From assembly GCF_901000735.1 (NCBI RefSeq), contig NC_081545.1:34031634-34095633 (forward strand): 64,000 bases of DNA. The letters are read 5' to 3'. Origin of the DNA: Corylus avellana. Lineage: Eukaryota > Streptophyta > Magnoliopsida > Fagales > Betulaceae. Both the position numbers and the translations under genes were made by a program. Numbering within the stretch: position 1 is the first letter of the stretch; each line of letters starts with the position of its first letter. A model generated the notes under the pieces. The model had not been told where the DNA came from. It saw nothing but the letters and a program-made list of their open reading frames with translations, and made no database searches. Of this stretch, positions 12,918 through 32,784 are shown in pieces.

Positions 12918-13444
12918 GGGTGCGTTTGGGAGTGCGTTTTTTAAAAAATAATCTGCGATTTTAAACCAAATCACAACTTTAGGGTGTTTGGGATTGCGAT
13001 TTTAAAAACACAAATTTTAAAATCGCAAAAAAATCTGCGATTTCCATAAGCTGATTAGAGGGTGCTTATTTGAAAAAGTGCGAATTTAAAACAAAATCAC
13101 GATTTCTTTTAAAAAGATATTTGGTGCAATAGTTACATTTTTTAGAACGAAAATGAAAAAAATACCAAGAATACCCACCTAAAATATATTAAAACCCTTA
13201 TTTTTTATTTTTTTTTTTCCTTCATCCTCTCTGTCTTGTTCATCCTTATTGGTAATTTGGTCATAAAACCGCAATTATATGCTAATGTTATCCAAACACT
13301 CAATTGATAAAAAAAGTATTTTTTAATATGTTTTACCAATCGCCTGTGCAATTTTAAAAAGTAGCAATTTTAAAAATATAATTTTTAAAAACACAATTTT
13401 TAAAATCGCACTTATTAAAATCGCACTCCCAGACAGACAGGCCC
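12918..13444. mobile_element. Tourist/PIF-Harbinger-like MITE
   Basis: A 527-bp AT-rich element. The left end, GGGTGCGTTTGGGAGTGCG, resembles the reverse complement of the right end, GGGCCTGTCTGTCTGGGAGT. It is flanked on both sides by TAA (12915-12917 and 13445-13447), the 3-bp target site typical of PIF/Harbinger. It is full of short repeats of the type GCGATTTTAAAA in both orientations and has no coding capacity. Confidence 0.6.
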
Positions 13445-13613
13445 TAAGCCATCTATTTGCCGATCCAAAACAGTGGAAGGTTGCTCTATCAACCGCTTGT
13501 TCAATTACATGATTTTTCTTGTCTTTTTTCGTTTTTTCTTTTTCTACACTTCCTACTCAGACAATCGTCTGAAAGTCAGCTTTTGATGTGGGCAAGAAGA
13601 ACGCGTTCCGAGT

Positions 13614-13619
13614 TATAAA
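13614..13619 (+). promoter_or_regulatory. probable TATA box of the CASP-like gene
   Basis: TATAAA lies 66 bp upstream of the CASP-like start codon at 13680, which would give a short 5' UTR. Confidence 0.5.
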
Positions 13620-13679
13620 AGTGAAAACTGCCAAGCGCTTCTTCCTCACTTGTCTTCAGACTTCAGAGTACCCCAGAAG

Positions 13680-16406
13680 ATGTCTCTGAACTCCGACCAA
13701 GAAATGGACAAACACAGAGAAGTGATTAAAGACGAAGAAGCAAAACCGGTGGGAGAAAGGCGGCGTACCCAATATGTAAGGAATGGAGAACAAAAACCAG
13801 AAGAAGAACTAGAGCAAGAAAAGCACACCGTCTCAGACGCACCACCACCACCCATCAGGGCCATCACCCACTCTTCACCCAGATACCACAAACCCTCAAC
13901 GCCACCGTTAGATTCCTCACCACCCTCTTCGCTTTCCTCCCATCAATCCTTTCATGAATATGAACTCAGTCACCCTACCGCACCCCTTGAGACCTCACTG
14001 CCGGCCGTGGCGAACCGGGTGGTCCAGGCCGACCCAGTGGTGGGGACCATGGCGAACCCAGTAGCCCAAGAGGGCTTCATCAGCGTCGGAGATGTTGAAG
14101 CGGGCGCTAATAAACGTGGCGGTGGTGACCAAAGAAAGAGACCAAATTCGTCGATTTCGAGGTGGAAGATGACGGAAAGCATGTTGGAGAAGGCCTTGAT
14201 GGGGTTAAGGATTTCTGGGTTTGTGTTTTGCTTGATCTCGTTTTCGGTTATGGCGGCTGACAAGGCTCAGGGTTGGGCTCTTGATTCTTTTAACCAGTAC
14301 AAGGAGTTCAGGTTAGTCTTTCTGTTGACCTCTTAGGTTTTTTGTTCGGTAAAAGTAGTACTGTCTGTGGGAAAAATCTCACAAATGGAAAGCTTATTTC
14401 CAGGATCTTTTTCGATTTATAATTGTAAAAAGAGGAAAAGATTACAGTTTCCAAAAAAAGTTGGTTATTTGAATTTGTAGATCATCCGTCTTGAATTGTT
14501 TTATTAAAGCGTTTTGAAATGTGGGTCAAATTTGTGAGCTTTTTGTTTGTGATGAATTGCAGGTACTGTATGGCTGTAAATGTGATAGGGTTTGCATATT
14601 CAGGGCTGCAAGTGTGTGATCTGGTCCATCATTTCACCACCGGGAAACATTTAGTCCGGCACCACCACCGTCACTACTTTTATTTCTCTATCGATCAGGC
14701 AAGTCTTTGTTTGGAATATTTATTGTAGAGGACATATTATACCTAACACTGGCCCATGTTTTTTGGATTGGAGTCCCCTTAAATTAGTCTGCCCTAAAAT
14801 TCAGACAGCTTAAGAGAGGGACTGTTGGGTCTACCTACTCAAACAGATAAACTTGATACCCGGGATAGAGTAGGTGAATTTCACAGCTCCTTTCTCTTAA
14901 GCTCGAATTTATAGCGGGAAATCCTCATCCGTGTTTTTGTGCTATCCTTTTTTGGGTCTAATCACTGGGTATAGATTAGGGGGTCCTATGAATTTATGCT
15001 AATTAAGTTATGGGACCACAGCTTATAGAAAAGATGGTGTGCATTAGGGCCATGGAGGGTGCGGACTAATGTTTGCACAACCCGCAGGTAGTGAGTTTTC
15101 CTCCACGCTAATTGTTGGGCATGGTCCTGTAGAGAATTTGCTGGGTCACTCCATTAATTTTGGGCCGTGTAGTTGTTGACTTTCATCGACAACCTTTTTA
15201 TCACCTTTTCCCTGCCTTTTCCCCCTAGAAATGCAGCCCCTTGCTTTCTCATTTTCGGTTTCTCTAGTTTTATAATTGCCTCTTGGAAGAAAGTTTACCA
15301 CTTTCTAAAGCAAGGAATATTCTGGTACGTTAATAATCACTTTAGTGTGTCAAATAGCTTTAAAAGCTTAATGCTCAAGTATTGTTAGGAAATGCTAGAA
15401 TTCTACCAGAAACCCATTATAACTTTTAGATGGAGGAAAATAAGATATAATTCCAAGTGCATGGGACATAATTATTGCCTCTCTAGCTTTTAGTATGGCT
15501 AGGCACCGACTCCACAGAGTTGGAAAGGGCTCTTCTGGCATCCGCCTCTGCCGAACTCGAAAGAGTCGGAAAACCTTCGTCTCTCACTCTCTCTCTAAAG
15601 GAGGTGATTTTCAGTGCGACTCTGCCTTTGAAATGTCGGATTTGGAATTGGAAATGACCTCCTGGGCTGGAACAAAGATCTGCTCTTCAAAGAATAGATC
15701 TTTGTCTTCTGTCGAAGATGAAGAGGAAGATCTTCTCTTCATCTTCGAACAAAGAACATATCTGTTCTTTGTCTTCAGCCAAAGACAATGGTTACTTAAA
15801 TCTCACCCTGAACAAATCTAGGAGAAGAAGAAGTTGACAAAGAGAGATTGTGGGCTGTGGCTATGGCACAGGCCGTAGAGAGCCAGAAAGAAAAGAAAAG
15901 TGTGGGGTAGGGTTAGGAAATAAGAGTATATACTTGTCCAAAACAACGGTTTTAAGTATAGTTAAAAGTTTGTTCGGGTTGAAATCAAAAATATATCCTA
16001 TCCATATTTTGATTCCGACTCTGATTTTATCGGGAAATATTTAAATTCTTTCCCAATCCCTTGAAAGGAATCACCACAGGGCCACAACACACACACACAC
16101 AAACAACAAACACACGTATCAATCAATATAAGAGCATGTTCACAGAGGCTGCTTGCTTTCAAGCACCGTATACTGATATGCATAGTAACATGCTGGCCTT
16201 GTTGTTTGGGATGGCAGATGTTGACTTATCTTCTGATATCAGCCTCATCATCGGCTGCCACCAGAGTTTATGACTGGAAGTCCAACTGGGGCGAAGACAA
16301 GTTTCCTGAAATGGCGAGCGCGTCCGTGGGATTTTCCTTTGCTGCATTTCTGGCCTTTGCCTTGAGTTCTCTCATTTCTGGCTATACCATCTGTAAAGCT
16401 TCATAG
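13680..16406 (+). CDS. CASPL4A: CASP-like protein 4A (four-TM membrane protein)
   Basis: Member of the CASP-like (UPF0497/DUF588) family of plasma-membrane four-helix proteins related to the Casparian strip scaffolds. Exons: 13680-14311, 14563-14698, 16218-16406, 318 aa. Residues 1 to about 162 are a hydrophilic, probably disordered Pro/Ser-rich tail typical of subgroup 4A. Predicted TM helices lie near 173-193 (GFVFCLISFSVMAAD), 212-235, 256-276 (LTYLLISASSSAATRVYDW) and 289-314 (SFAAFLAFALSSLISGY). The start is the first ATG; the frame is open further upstream from a TTG but without a Met. Intron 2 (1519 bp) needs a GC donor (CAG|GCAAGT at 14698/14699); the nearby GT would break the frame. 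The specific function of this member is not known to me. Confidence 0.9.
15495..15830. repeat. imperfect inverted repeat in CASPL4A intron 2
   Basis: This part of intron 2 is rich in GAAGA/TCTTC. It centres on a near-perfect palindrome at about 15711-15745 (arms CGAAGATGAAGAG and CTCTTCATCTTCG around AAGATCTT, with one bulged base). Weaker flanking complementarity extends from roughly 15665 to 15790, so the RNA could fold into a long hairpin. Confidence 0.45.
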
Positions 16407-16624
16407 TTAGATACCATTGCTGTATCAGTAAATTATACGACGTCTGAGTTTTGAAGAACCTTTGTTTCCCCTCCCTGTAGTGCTAAATTATGATAGATTG
16501 TTGGAAAAGAAAAATTACTGCTGAAGAAATGTTTTAAAGCATTGTATAAAAGTAGATGTTTGCGTTTCTGATGAACCTTGGAGGATTATGATTATCATGG
16601 CCTTTTGATTATATATATATGATT

Positions 16625-16815
16625 TTTTTTTTTTATAACGTAGGAGAACTTTACTCAGATTAATTGCACGTCGCAAACGCATACTGTACAACAATCCTCA
16701 CCGTTAATCAAACTCCTACGAGTAACTGACCCCACCCGCCGGAACCAGTTACCAGGTAATCCAGGAGCTTTCACCCCTGACGGGCTAAGCAGTTTATCCT
16801 CATGCCCAGGAGGCA
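16625..16815 (-). mobile_element. short poly(A) retroposon (SINE-like), minus strand
   Basis: About 190 bp of relatively GC-rich sequence begins with a T run on the plus strand, which is a poly(A) tail on minus. It is flanked by GATTATATATATATGATT on both sides (ending about 16624 and starting about 16816). The body is unrelated to the SINE family at 4076. I cannot assign its source RNA. Confidence 0.55.
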
Positions 16816-16959
16816 TGATTATATATATATGATTATCATGGCCTTTTGATGAATCATTTTTGGTTTATTTATTTTAAGGAAAAAAAAAAAAAAAGGGTTG
16901 GTGACCAGCTGGGTTTGGTAATCGAAATATAAAATATTTAGTTGAAGGCATTATTAACA

Positions 16960-17168
16960 GGACAAAGTTTTCTTTCAAATTGGGTTGAAAGAATTTCTTT
17001 TAACATAATTTATAAAAGTGACATTGTCCCATGAACATGTGAGATGAACATGTTTTTTTAATAGCAAAAGTTGGAATAAATTTTATAAAAAATTCATGTG
17101 CATTTCATATATTATTAAAAAAAGAATATATGCACTTTTATAAATTAGGTTGAAAGAAAACTTTGTCC
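16960..17168. mobile_element. Mutator-like MITE
   Basis: Terminal inverted repeats GGACAAAGTTTTCTTTCAA at the left and its complement at the right, TTGAAAGAAAACTTTGTCC. The 9-bp flanks TTATTAACA and TTATTAATA match at 8 of 9 positions, the target-site length of Mutator-like elements. Related copies occur at 42819-43060 and 46410-46651. Confidence 0.65.
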
Positions 17169-17914
17169 TTATTAATAAACAGAATTACTGAAATCGAGTG
17201 AAATCATAGTTGAAGCTACCTTAGAATTTCCAGGTTGATGTTTAATCAAACGAGGAATTTTCACCGTCATTTAGGTTTTATTTTTTACTTAATATTTACA
17301 CAAAATTAATAAACAATGGATTATATAATTCATTGAAAGGTCTTCGCAACAATTAGCAATTACTGAAGGATAAGAATGCTTAATTAATCCTTCAAAAAAA
17401 AAAAAAAAAAAAAGAAGCTTAATTAATTGAATTTCTTCACTGATCAACAATGACATTAGCTAATCAAGAAGTTGTTTAAAACAAAACTGCCCGTAAATTA
17501 TTGACTATTTATATTACCTGATTAAATATATTAACATGATCCAGTCGCTCAACCTGCCCCTTTAACCTTTTTCCATTGTCTCCTTCCAAATTTTTTACTT
17601 TTTGACAAATCTTGCGGACACTAGTTTATTTTATTTTATTTTATTTTTATAATGTTTTTTTTGCACCAAAAAAAATATCAGGGCTTATCTATAATGATGC
17701 ATCGAATCTGACTAAGATTTTATGATGCATGATCTACAAAGTGGAACCAAACAAATAATGATAAAGAACTATAATCTTGACCTCATAGCTTAAGTCATCG
17801 TTGAAGAATTCCCTGAATCAATGAAAATTGTCGTTGCCCACATCATGGGCTTTACTAATCACATTAAGAAAACATGTATAGCATCCATATTTTTCTGTCC
17901 ATGTGTTTTTTTAG

Positions 17915-25680
<7,766 letters not shown>

Positions 25681-28600
25681 GGGGGGGAAAAAAATCGTTT
25701 TCAGCAATATATGTAAATTATATAATAAAGTGGTTTGGCTTGCATCCCTACTGTTGTTTCTCTTATCCTAGTTGCTCGTTTTGTGTTGGAAAAATGAAGA
25801 GGGAGGTAAGGAACAATAAGAATGTAAATCTCACATATGAAGTTGAAATATGATGTTTGTCGATCAAGGCCTAAGTGCCTAATAAAGTGCTTACATTTTA
25901 CTGAAACCAAACATAAGTGGGTTGGATTTATTAGAGTTGTATAAACTATGTTAAATATTTTTGTCTAGCTGATCATTTTTGGATATTATTGTTTGTGTGA
26001 TGGACCAGGATCAAGCTCACTGGGGCTGGACAAGAGGCCCATTCTATATACGCTTTTCAGCCCATCTCAACGGTTGCACCCGAAAAAGCCCCCTAACAGG
26101 AAAATGTGACAAGTGCCTTGTCGCAATGCATACTGCAGACAGAAAAAGAGCAAGGGGAGAGGGTTCCCGTATTATTCCATTTCGCACCCCAATATCCATT
26201 GTTTTTGTTAGAGCCCAAGGGCCTCAGACCCAAAAATGAAGAAGCCGCTACGTGGGTCGTGGGGTATACCGCTATAGGATGTTATTATTGGGTCTTTCAT
26301 GCAGTTATAAATAGGATGTTATTGGTTGACCATTGAAGAGGCTCAGGAATTTAAAAAGAAAAAAAAAAAAAACCTACAATTACTATTTTAAACTTACGTC
26401 CAATTTACAATGTTCCTTTTAAATTTTAAGAAATTACAATTAACTTTTGAACTATTTAATCATTTTATTTAGCCTCTGTTGTAATTTCCAGTTAAATCCG
26501 ATGATTTTTTTAAATGATAATAATACCCCTATATCATATAAATTATTATTATTATTATATTTTTTTTAAAAAAAAACCATAAGAGGAAATCGGGGAGTTT
26601 TTTTTTTTTTTTTTTTTTTAATTGAAGGGCATGATTATATTTTAACATAATTGATTGTCCTTAAGGGATAGCTCAATCAGTTATGAAGCAAAGGTCATTA
26701 AACCAAATTCTCCTTCATCTTTTTCTTTCCTTATGTAGATATGTCAAAAATAAAAAAATAAGAAGAAATGTAATTTAAAACAAAAAACAGAAACCAAAAA
26801 AGGTACGTATGCAGAGATTCTAGAAGATAGAAAAAGTGTCAGTCGTTGACTTCGTTGATAAATATCAATCACAGGCTCTACCGTAGATTCCTAGTTGAAT
26901 AAAAGCCTCTAGAACATCAAATGACGGGTTAAGCCTCACATAAAATGTAAGAAGAAGGTGTTCTACATTTCAGATTCTTCTTCAATCTTTTTTTTTTATT
27001 TTTTATTTTTTTTGGGTTCACATGTGTAGAAGCCCCTTTTTACCTAATGTCAAACTTATGATGAAAACAATAACTGAATGATATAATTGTAATCAACCCA
27101 TTTGAAATATGGGTTTAGTATTCTATTTAAAGAATAATTACAAACAAACTAAGCCAAAATATATGGCTTGTTATACCAGAATAATAATCTCTTGATTTGT
27201 TGAGATATTATCTAAAACTTAAATAACAAGCATAGAGGTAAAGGTAAAAAAGAAAAAGAGACGAAAATTCCGTTTTACTTAGTCTGTTACGTCTTCATCA
27301 AAGATTTCGAATATTCTCAATACTCCACAACCCCCCATCATGTGCAAAATATTAACGTGGCCTAAAAGGGGATTCGATGTTAAGCTCTTTTGGCTGTTCT
27401 CGAATTTGTGATTGGTGAATCCAATATCAAGTTTTATAACTGCTGGATTAAGTATAGAAGTGTTTATAGGGATTGGTTGAGATTAATTGATGGAGTACTT
27501 GGAAGGTGATTATGCATTAATCAGTTGGATTAAGAATAATCTTGGCCGGAGAGTCCAAGCACCAATAGTTGACTATAAAAGAGGACAAATAAAATAGATT
27601 CGTGGAACGTGCCCAAAGTCAAAGTTGCATTTTAAGAGAAGAGAACATTCTTGTACAGTTGTACTCTATAATTTAAGGATGCAGGTCCACCGTGACACAA
27701 AAAAATATACTGCCCCGGCCCACTACTTGATTTTCGCTATCATTGACGTCTGTATGCGTTTCAAAAGTCAAACCTAAAGCCCAAGAGAAGTGCCCACACG
27801 AGAAAGGTCTCTTTTAAGGCATCTTCATTCTCCAATAACCACAACCCTACAGAAGAGAAACAAACAAGCCATCTAAATTCCCTTTCTTTTCGCAGCCAAA
27901 TAATTATGAAAACGTTTCTTGGCACCCCTAATGTGGTCCATTGTAATTGGTCAAATCTCCAAGGATCAATTGATGCAGTATGACATGGCGAAAATAAAAA
28001 CTTGCAAATTGTCTTTAGAGTTTAGAGTATTAATTCTTATTGATAAAACTGATGAATAATATCTATAAGAACTCTGACTGTCAAACCGTCATGTTTAAAA
28101 GTTAGGGATGCTGCCTTGATAGAAAAAATTATAAAACTAACCTTAATCAAAATAATCACAAACTCGCTTGTGCGAATGTCGTCACGAGAGTGTTAAGCGA
28201 AGTTTATGTTTTGCGATTAGTTGTAAGTGAAGGTTACGCGAGATTTCATAAATACAAAATTGTGGAATTGGATTCATAGCTAGAAAACATTAATGGAATT
28301 AGATTTTTTTTTTTTTTCGTGAAATACAAAATTAATTGTGGCATTTTAAATAAGATTTCCAATGCCACCAAGCTTGCCTTTATTTGATTAATGGAGTTTG
28401 ACGAATCATGTTAGAGGCAATCAAAAGTGATCTTAATTAATTGATCAGCTTGTTGATCAATAAAGAGTACTATGAAATAAAGTTACAAAGCAAAAGCAAA
28501 ATTAAGTTAATTAAAGACCAACAAAATGGCAAATGACTTCCAAATTCCAAATATATAGCTAAATTATTATTTAAGCAGCTGCATGCGTGAGTACAACATA

Positions 28601-28798
28601 AATTAATTTGGTTTACAAATTACATAGTACAAGTAAGTAGCATCTTTTGGAAATATAATTCCCATTTTATTGTTATTAATTAATTATAGTCATATATATA
28701 GAGAGCATTATTAGCTAGAGGACTAGTTGTGCTTCATCCTTCATCACTTGTTATAATATTTGTCCCTCCTACCTATAATATTGAAGCGCATGATCGAA
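25681..28798. other. intergenic; no gene seen
   Basis: AT-rich spacer between EO copy 3 and the exonuclease-family gene. It contains a SINE at about 26655-26760, poly-A/T tracts and no convincing coding region. The same sequence recurs at 32785-35763 with indels. Confidence 0.6.
26655..26760 (+). mobile_element. SINE of the 4076 family
   Basis: A-box-like GGGATAGCTCAATCAGTTA, then TTCTCCTTCATC, and the family 3' end TGTAGATATGTCAAAAATAA. Its duplicate is at about 33770-33865. Target-site duplication not determined. Confidence 0.5.
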
Positions 28799-30096
28799 TT
28801 AATAATCCCTGGAGTCCAAGCACCAACAGTAGTAATCAGACCTTGAGATTTCCAACATTTGTTCAGGGCTCATCCTTTCGAGCTCACTTTGCCTCCACGA
28901 TGCAAAATTATTCCTGTTTTGTGGGTCAGAAGCCAGCGGATAGTCCTCTATTTTATGAACCTGGGATCTCATTCTATTGTATAGCTTCATTGTCGCCACA
29001 CAATCCTCGTATGCCTCTTGTATGCCTGTTTGAATCTCATACCTGTATATATATATAAGCCTGATCAATATGCTAATCAAATGAATCTTAATTTGATAAC
29101 GAGTGCCGTTAAGAATACTACAACCTTTAACATGAGTCTTAGTCTATACGACACTTATTTGTAAGGGGTTTGTAGTAAAAGTTGTATTAGTCCAAGCATT
29201 TTTCCTTTGATAATTGAGACAAAAGGAAATTAAGGAGAAAAAATTGCTAGTAGGATGCTTACCCAAGATATGCTTGTGTTAAATACTTGAGGGAGTTGCT
29301 GAGCTTGCTTGTTTTCATCAATGGAGGATATTTTGCAGTATCCCTATTTAATTAGTATACATATTTGAAAATCAATCAGTAAACTTAATTAATTCTCATC
29401 ATACGTTGTTGCAATAAAATCAAATGATCTCTTGTAATCCAAGAGACCAAAAGGTAGGCCATTTTTTTTCTTCCTCTTAAAAGAGGGATTTAATTACCTG
29501 ATCATAATTGCTGGATATTCAATCTGCAAAGAGTCAAGGTCATGATCTAAACCATGACCCACAAGAATCCTGGCTTTTCCACCTTTAGGTCTAATTTTCC
29601 ACATTGGTTCTCCGTTGCAAAGGAAGTCTTGAATCTTCCTTTGCACTTGCTTCAGTGGCATTGCATCCCTCAAGTATTCTGGTCGAATGCCTGTTGTTTC
29701 ATACCTATAAGAGTTTATTTAATTAGTTCAAAATTGAATGCACCAAAGCTTTATGTAGACGCATATATAAATTAATTAATATCTAACCTATAGTTTGTGA
29801 CAGGAAGTGTTGGCTTGACATAAGTATGGAAAATGATGTTCTCAGATTCATCAATCAGGCAGACCCTTCCACAAAGATCTAGGGAGCCATCACTGCCACC
29901 ACCAACCATTTTGCAAGCCAGTGCAACAACTTGTGCTCGTCTTGCTGATCCACCATTATCAATAGTACCCAAATTGTCTCGAATGCCCAAGTTAGCCAAG
30001 CGAGCAAGTATCCCCTAGAACCAGAAATAGCATGCAACAAAGATACATTGCAAACGTGATTTAATCATTGATTATAAAAAAAAAAGGAGAAAACTT

Positions 30097-30136
<40 letters not shown>

Positions 30137-30691
30137 ATTAAAGAAATATTTAATTAGGATAGTACAGAATTTATGCTCAAGAATTGGCATCTTTCTTGGT
30201 GACTCCTGCGAGCATCAGGGCTATTAAGGATAGCTAAGCAGAATTTGCATCCTCGGATGCTGAAAATATTTTTGCATTCTTGTTTTGGCAGTGGTCCTGA
30301 AAGAAGCAAAGTATTTATATATTTATATATCCTTAAGGGAATCAAGATATCGAAACTTGTGCTGATCGAGCTAGTTAAATAGCAGTTTACCTATAAGATG
30401 TTCCCTTAGAGATTCAAAAGATCTGCAGTGTTTCTTACAAATTCCACAAATAGGTTCATGAACCGAATGATATGAGATCCTCATGTGCTCCACTAGGTGC
30501 TCCATTTTGTTGAATTGTCTGAAGCATGCTGCACACTTGTTCCTGCTTGCAATCCTCATCAAACTTAGTCTTAATTAATTATAATCATGCATTTAAATAC
30601 TTGTATATATATAAAAACTCACTATATCTTAATTGTGGCCAATCTCAATTCAAGCTCAGTAATGCAGTGTGTGTGTGTGTGTGTGTGTCAC

Positions 30692-30754
<63 letters not shown>

Positions 30755-30789
30755 CTTAGATTTTCCGATGACTCATTCCTGTTGTCCAT
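28799..30789 (-). CDS. zinc-finger REX4-like exonuclease-family protein (catalytic residues missing)
   Basis: Plant-specific protein with N-terminal C2H2-type zinc fingers and a REX4-like DEDDh 3'-5' exonuclease fold (Arabidopsis At5g40310/At3g27970 type, by recall). Minus-strand exons: 30755-30789, 30391-30563, 30166-30296, 29788-30014, 29498-29704, 29263-29343, 28799-29042, 365 aa, all phases consistent. Zinc-type pairs: C22/C25 in KCAACFRQF, then CGICKKHC and GCKFCLAIL. Motif I, DCEMVG in REX4, reads ACKMVG (A146, K148), so both acidic residues are gone. Motif II LVGHGLDHDLDSL keeps Asp. In motif III, AYEDCVATMKLY, Asp is kept but the His five residues before it is Gln. It is therefore probably a non-catalytic nucleic-acid-binding protein. 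A TATA box lies at 30892-30885. The duplicate gene is at 35764-37755. Confidence 0.87.
30108..30136. repeat. (GT)n microsatellite in exonuclease intron 3
   Basis: A TATATA tract followed by a GT run. The copy at about 37074-37102 is in the duplicate. Confidence 0.8.
30667..30752. repeat. (GT)n then (GA)n compound microsatellite
   Basis: A GT run (30667-30688) and a long GA run (about 30693-30752) lie in the first intron of the minus-strand exonuclease gene, right after the exon 1 donor at 30754. The GA run is CT-rich in the transcript. Duplicated at about 37633-37718. Confidence 0.85.
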
Positions 30790-31917
30790 GATAGTTACAG
30801 AAAAAAAGGATGAAGAGTAAGAAGACTTGTGGAAGAAGGTAGGTAGGGAAGGAGGAGTTGAGGAAGAAGGTAGGGAAGGGAAGGTATTTATATTGGAAGG
30901 GGGAAGAAAAAAGGCTTCCAAGTTGAGTGTAAGAATTATCCCTTGAGGCCTTTAATTGATGTTGCCCGAGCTTTGGAGTTTTCTTTCTCTACAGAAGGTA
31001 CTGTTGTATTATCATTGAACATTCGTAGTAATCCAAGTGCTTGGGGCCCACACTGTTCAACCTGAATATTTCTCTTGCTACCCAAAACTTTTCATTCCAT
31101 ATGTAGAAAAAGACGAGTTCGAAGAATTTTAGAAAAATAAAATGACCAGCTAGCGGTGATCAATATTAATTACAGAATAATATTACCATAATATTAGAAG
31201 AATTTTAGAAAAATAAAATGACCAGCGGTGAATATTAAAGAATAATATTACCATTATATATGCTGAGAATATTATGAAAATATTTTGACATTGACAATTG
31301 ACATAAATATGGTAGTATTGTAACAACAGTACTATATACTCTCTGCTCAGATGAGTTCTGCACTGGAAGGTCTATGGAGCATATCATATATATGATTGTG
31401 ATCACTTATTCGCTTTATTTTTATTGGAGAAGAACTCTCTGGTGAGTGCTGAGCCTGAGTGAATGATTACAGCATCTACACATTATGGAACAAAACGATG
31501 CCCGAAGTCACATTGGAGAATATTTCTTTTTTATGTTCATCAAAGACACACAAATATTGCAGCTGATGCATAGTGATAGAGAGTTTCTCTCTAATGAAAG
31601 AATCTACTTAACTCCCCCAAAGGAGAAAAAAACAGTAACGACTTTGAACTTGACATGCATTGATGCTAAAACCTTTGCTAGTTTTTGCCTATCTCCGTTA
31701 CTTGTCTGGTTATGGTCTTGCACTATTTAGGCATCACTAGGGTTAATAAATAGCACTAGACTAGATTAATTGCAGGCATATATATATCTGACCACCTTGG
31801 CTTTTGGAAATTAGTCTAATACATTGATTGGCAAGCTAGACTATTTGACCCTTCTGAGTATTGACATGGAATATATAGTGAATCACAAACAAACAAAGGA
31901 TATATATATATATATAT
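30790..31917. other. upstream region of the exonuclease-family gene
   Basis: Contains a TATA box (TATAAATA on minus, 30892-30885), a purine-rich 5' UTR region and AT-rich spacer. A short direct repeat (GAAGAATTTTAGAAAAATAA) occurs near 31119 and 31197. An 81-codon ORF at 31485-31730 resembles nothing I know, and its preservation in the duplicate only reflects the near identity of the two copies. Confidence 0.5.
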
Positions 31918-32017
31918 NNNNNNNNNNNNNNNNNNNNNNNNNNNNNNNNNNNNNNNNNNNNNNNNNNNNNNNNNNNNNNNNNNNNNNNNNNNNNNNNNNN
32001 NNNNNNNNNNNNNNNNN
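31918..32017. other. assembly gap (100 N), gap 1
   Basis: Exactly 100 Ns, the usual placeholder for a gap of unknown size. The flanks are two copies of the same 7-kb region. Confidence 0.98.
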
Positions 32018-32185
32018 CTTACTTGTTTAATTAAATAGGTTGGGTTATTGTTGACTTATATAGCCTTATTACCCATATATCAACATCGTTCGAAGTCGAC
32101 ATGCTAACACGAATTTTTACCCCTAATTTCAACAATCATCATTAGTTTTTTAAATAAAGTTCCTAGCTTAAAAATACTCTATTAG

Positions 32186-32784
<599 letters not shown>

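Noticed and set aside
13970..14263. Minus-strand ORF opposite CASPL4A exon 1
   Set aside because: Antisense shadow of the coding exon.
31485..31730. 81-codon ORF preserved at 38451-38696
   Set aside because: Preservation follows from the near-identical haplotype copies. It has no known domain and no splice or promoter context.
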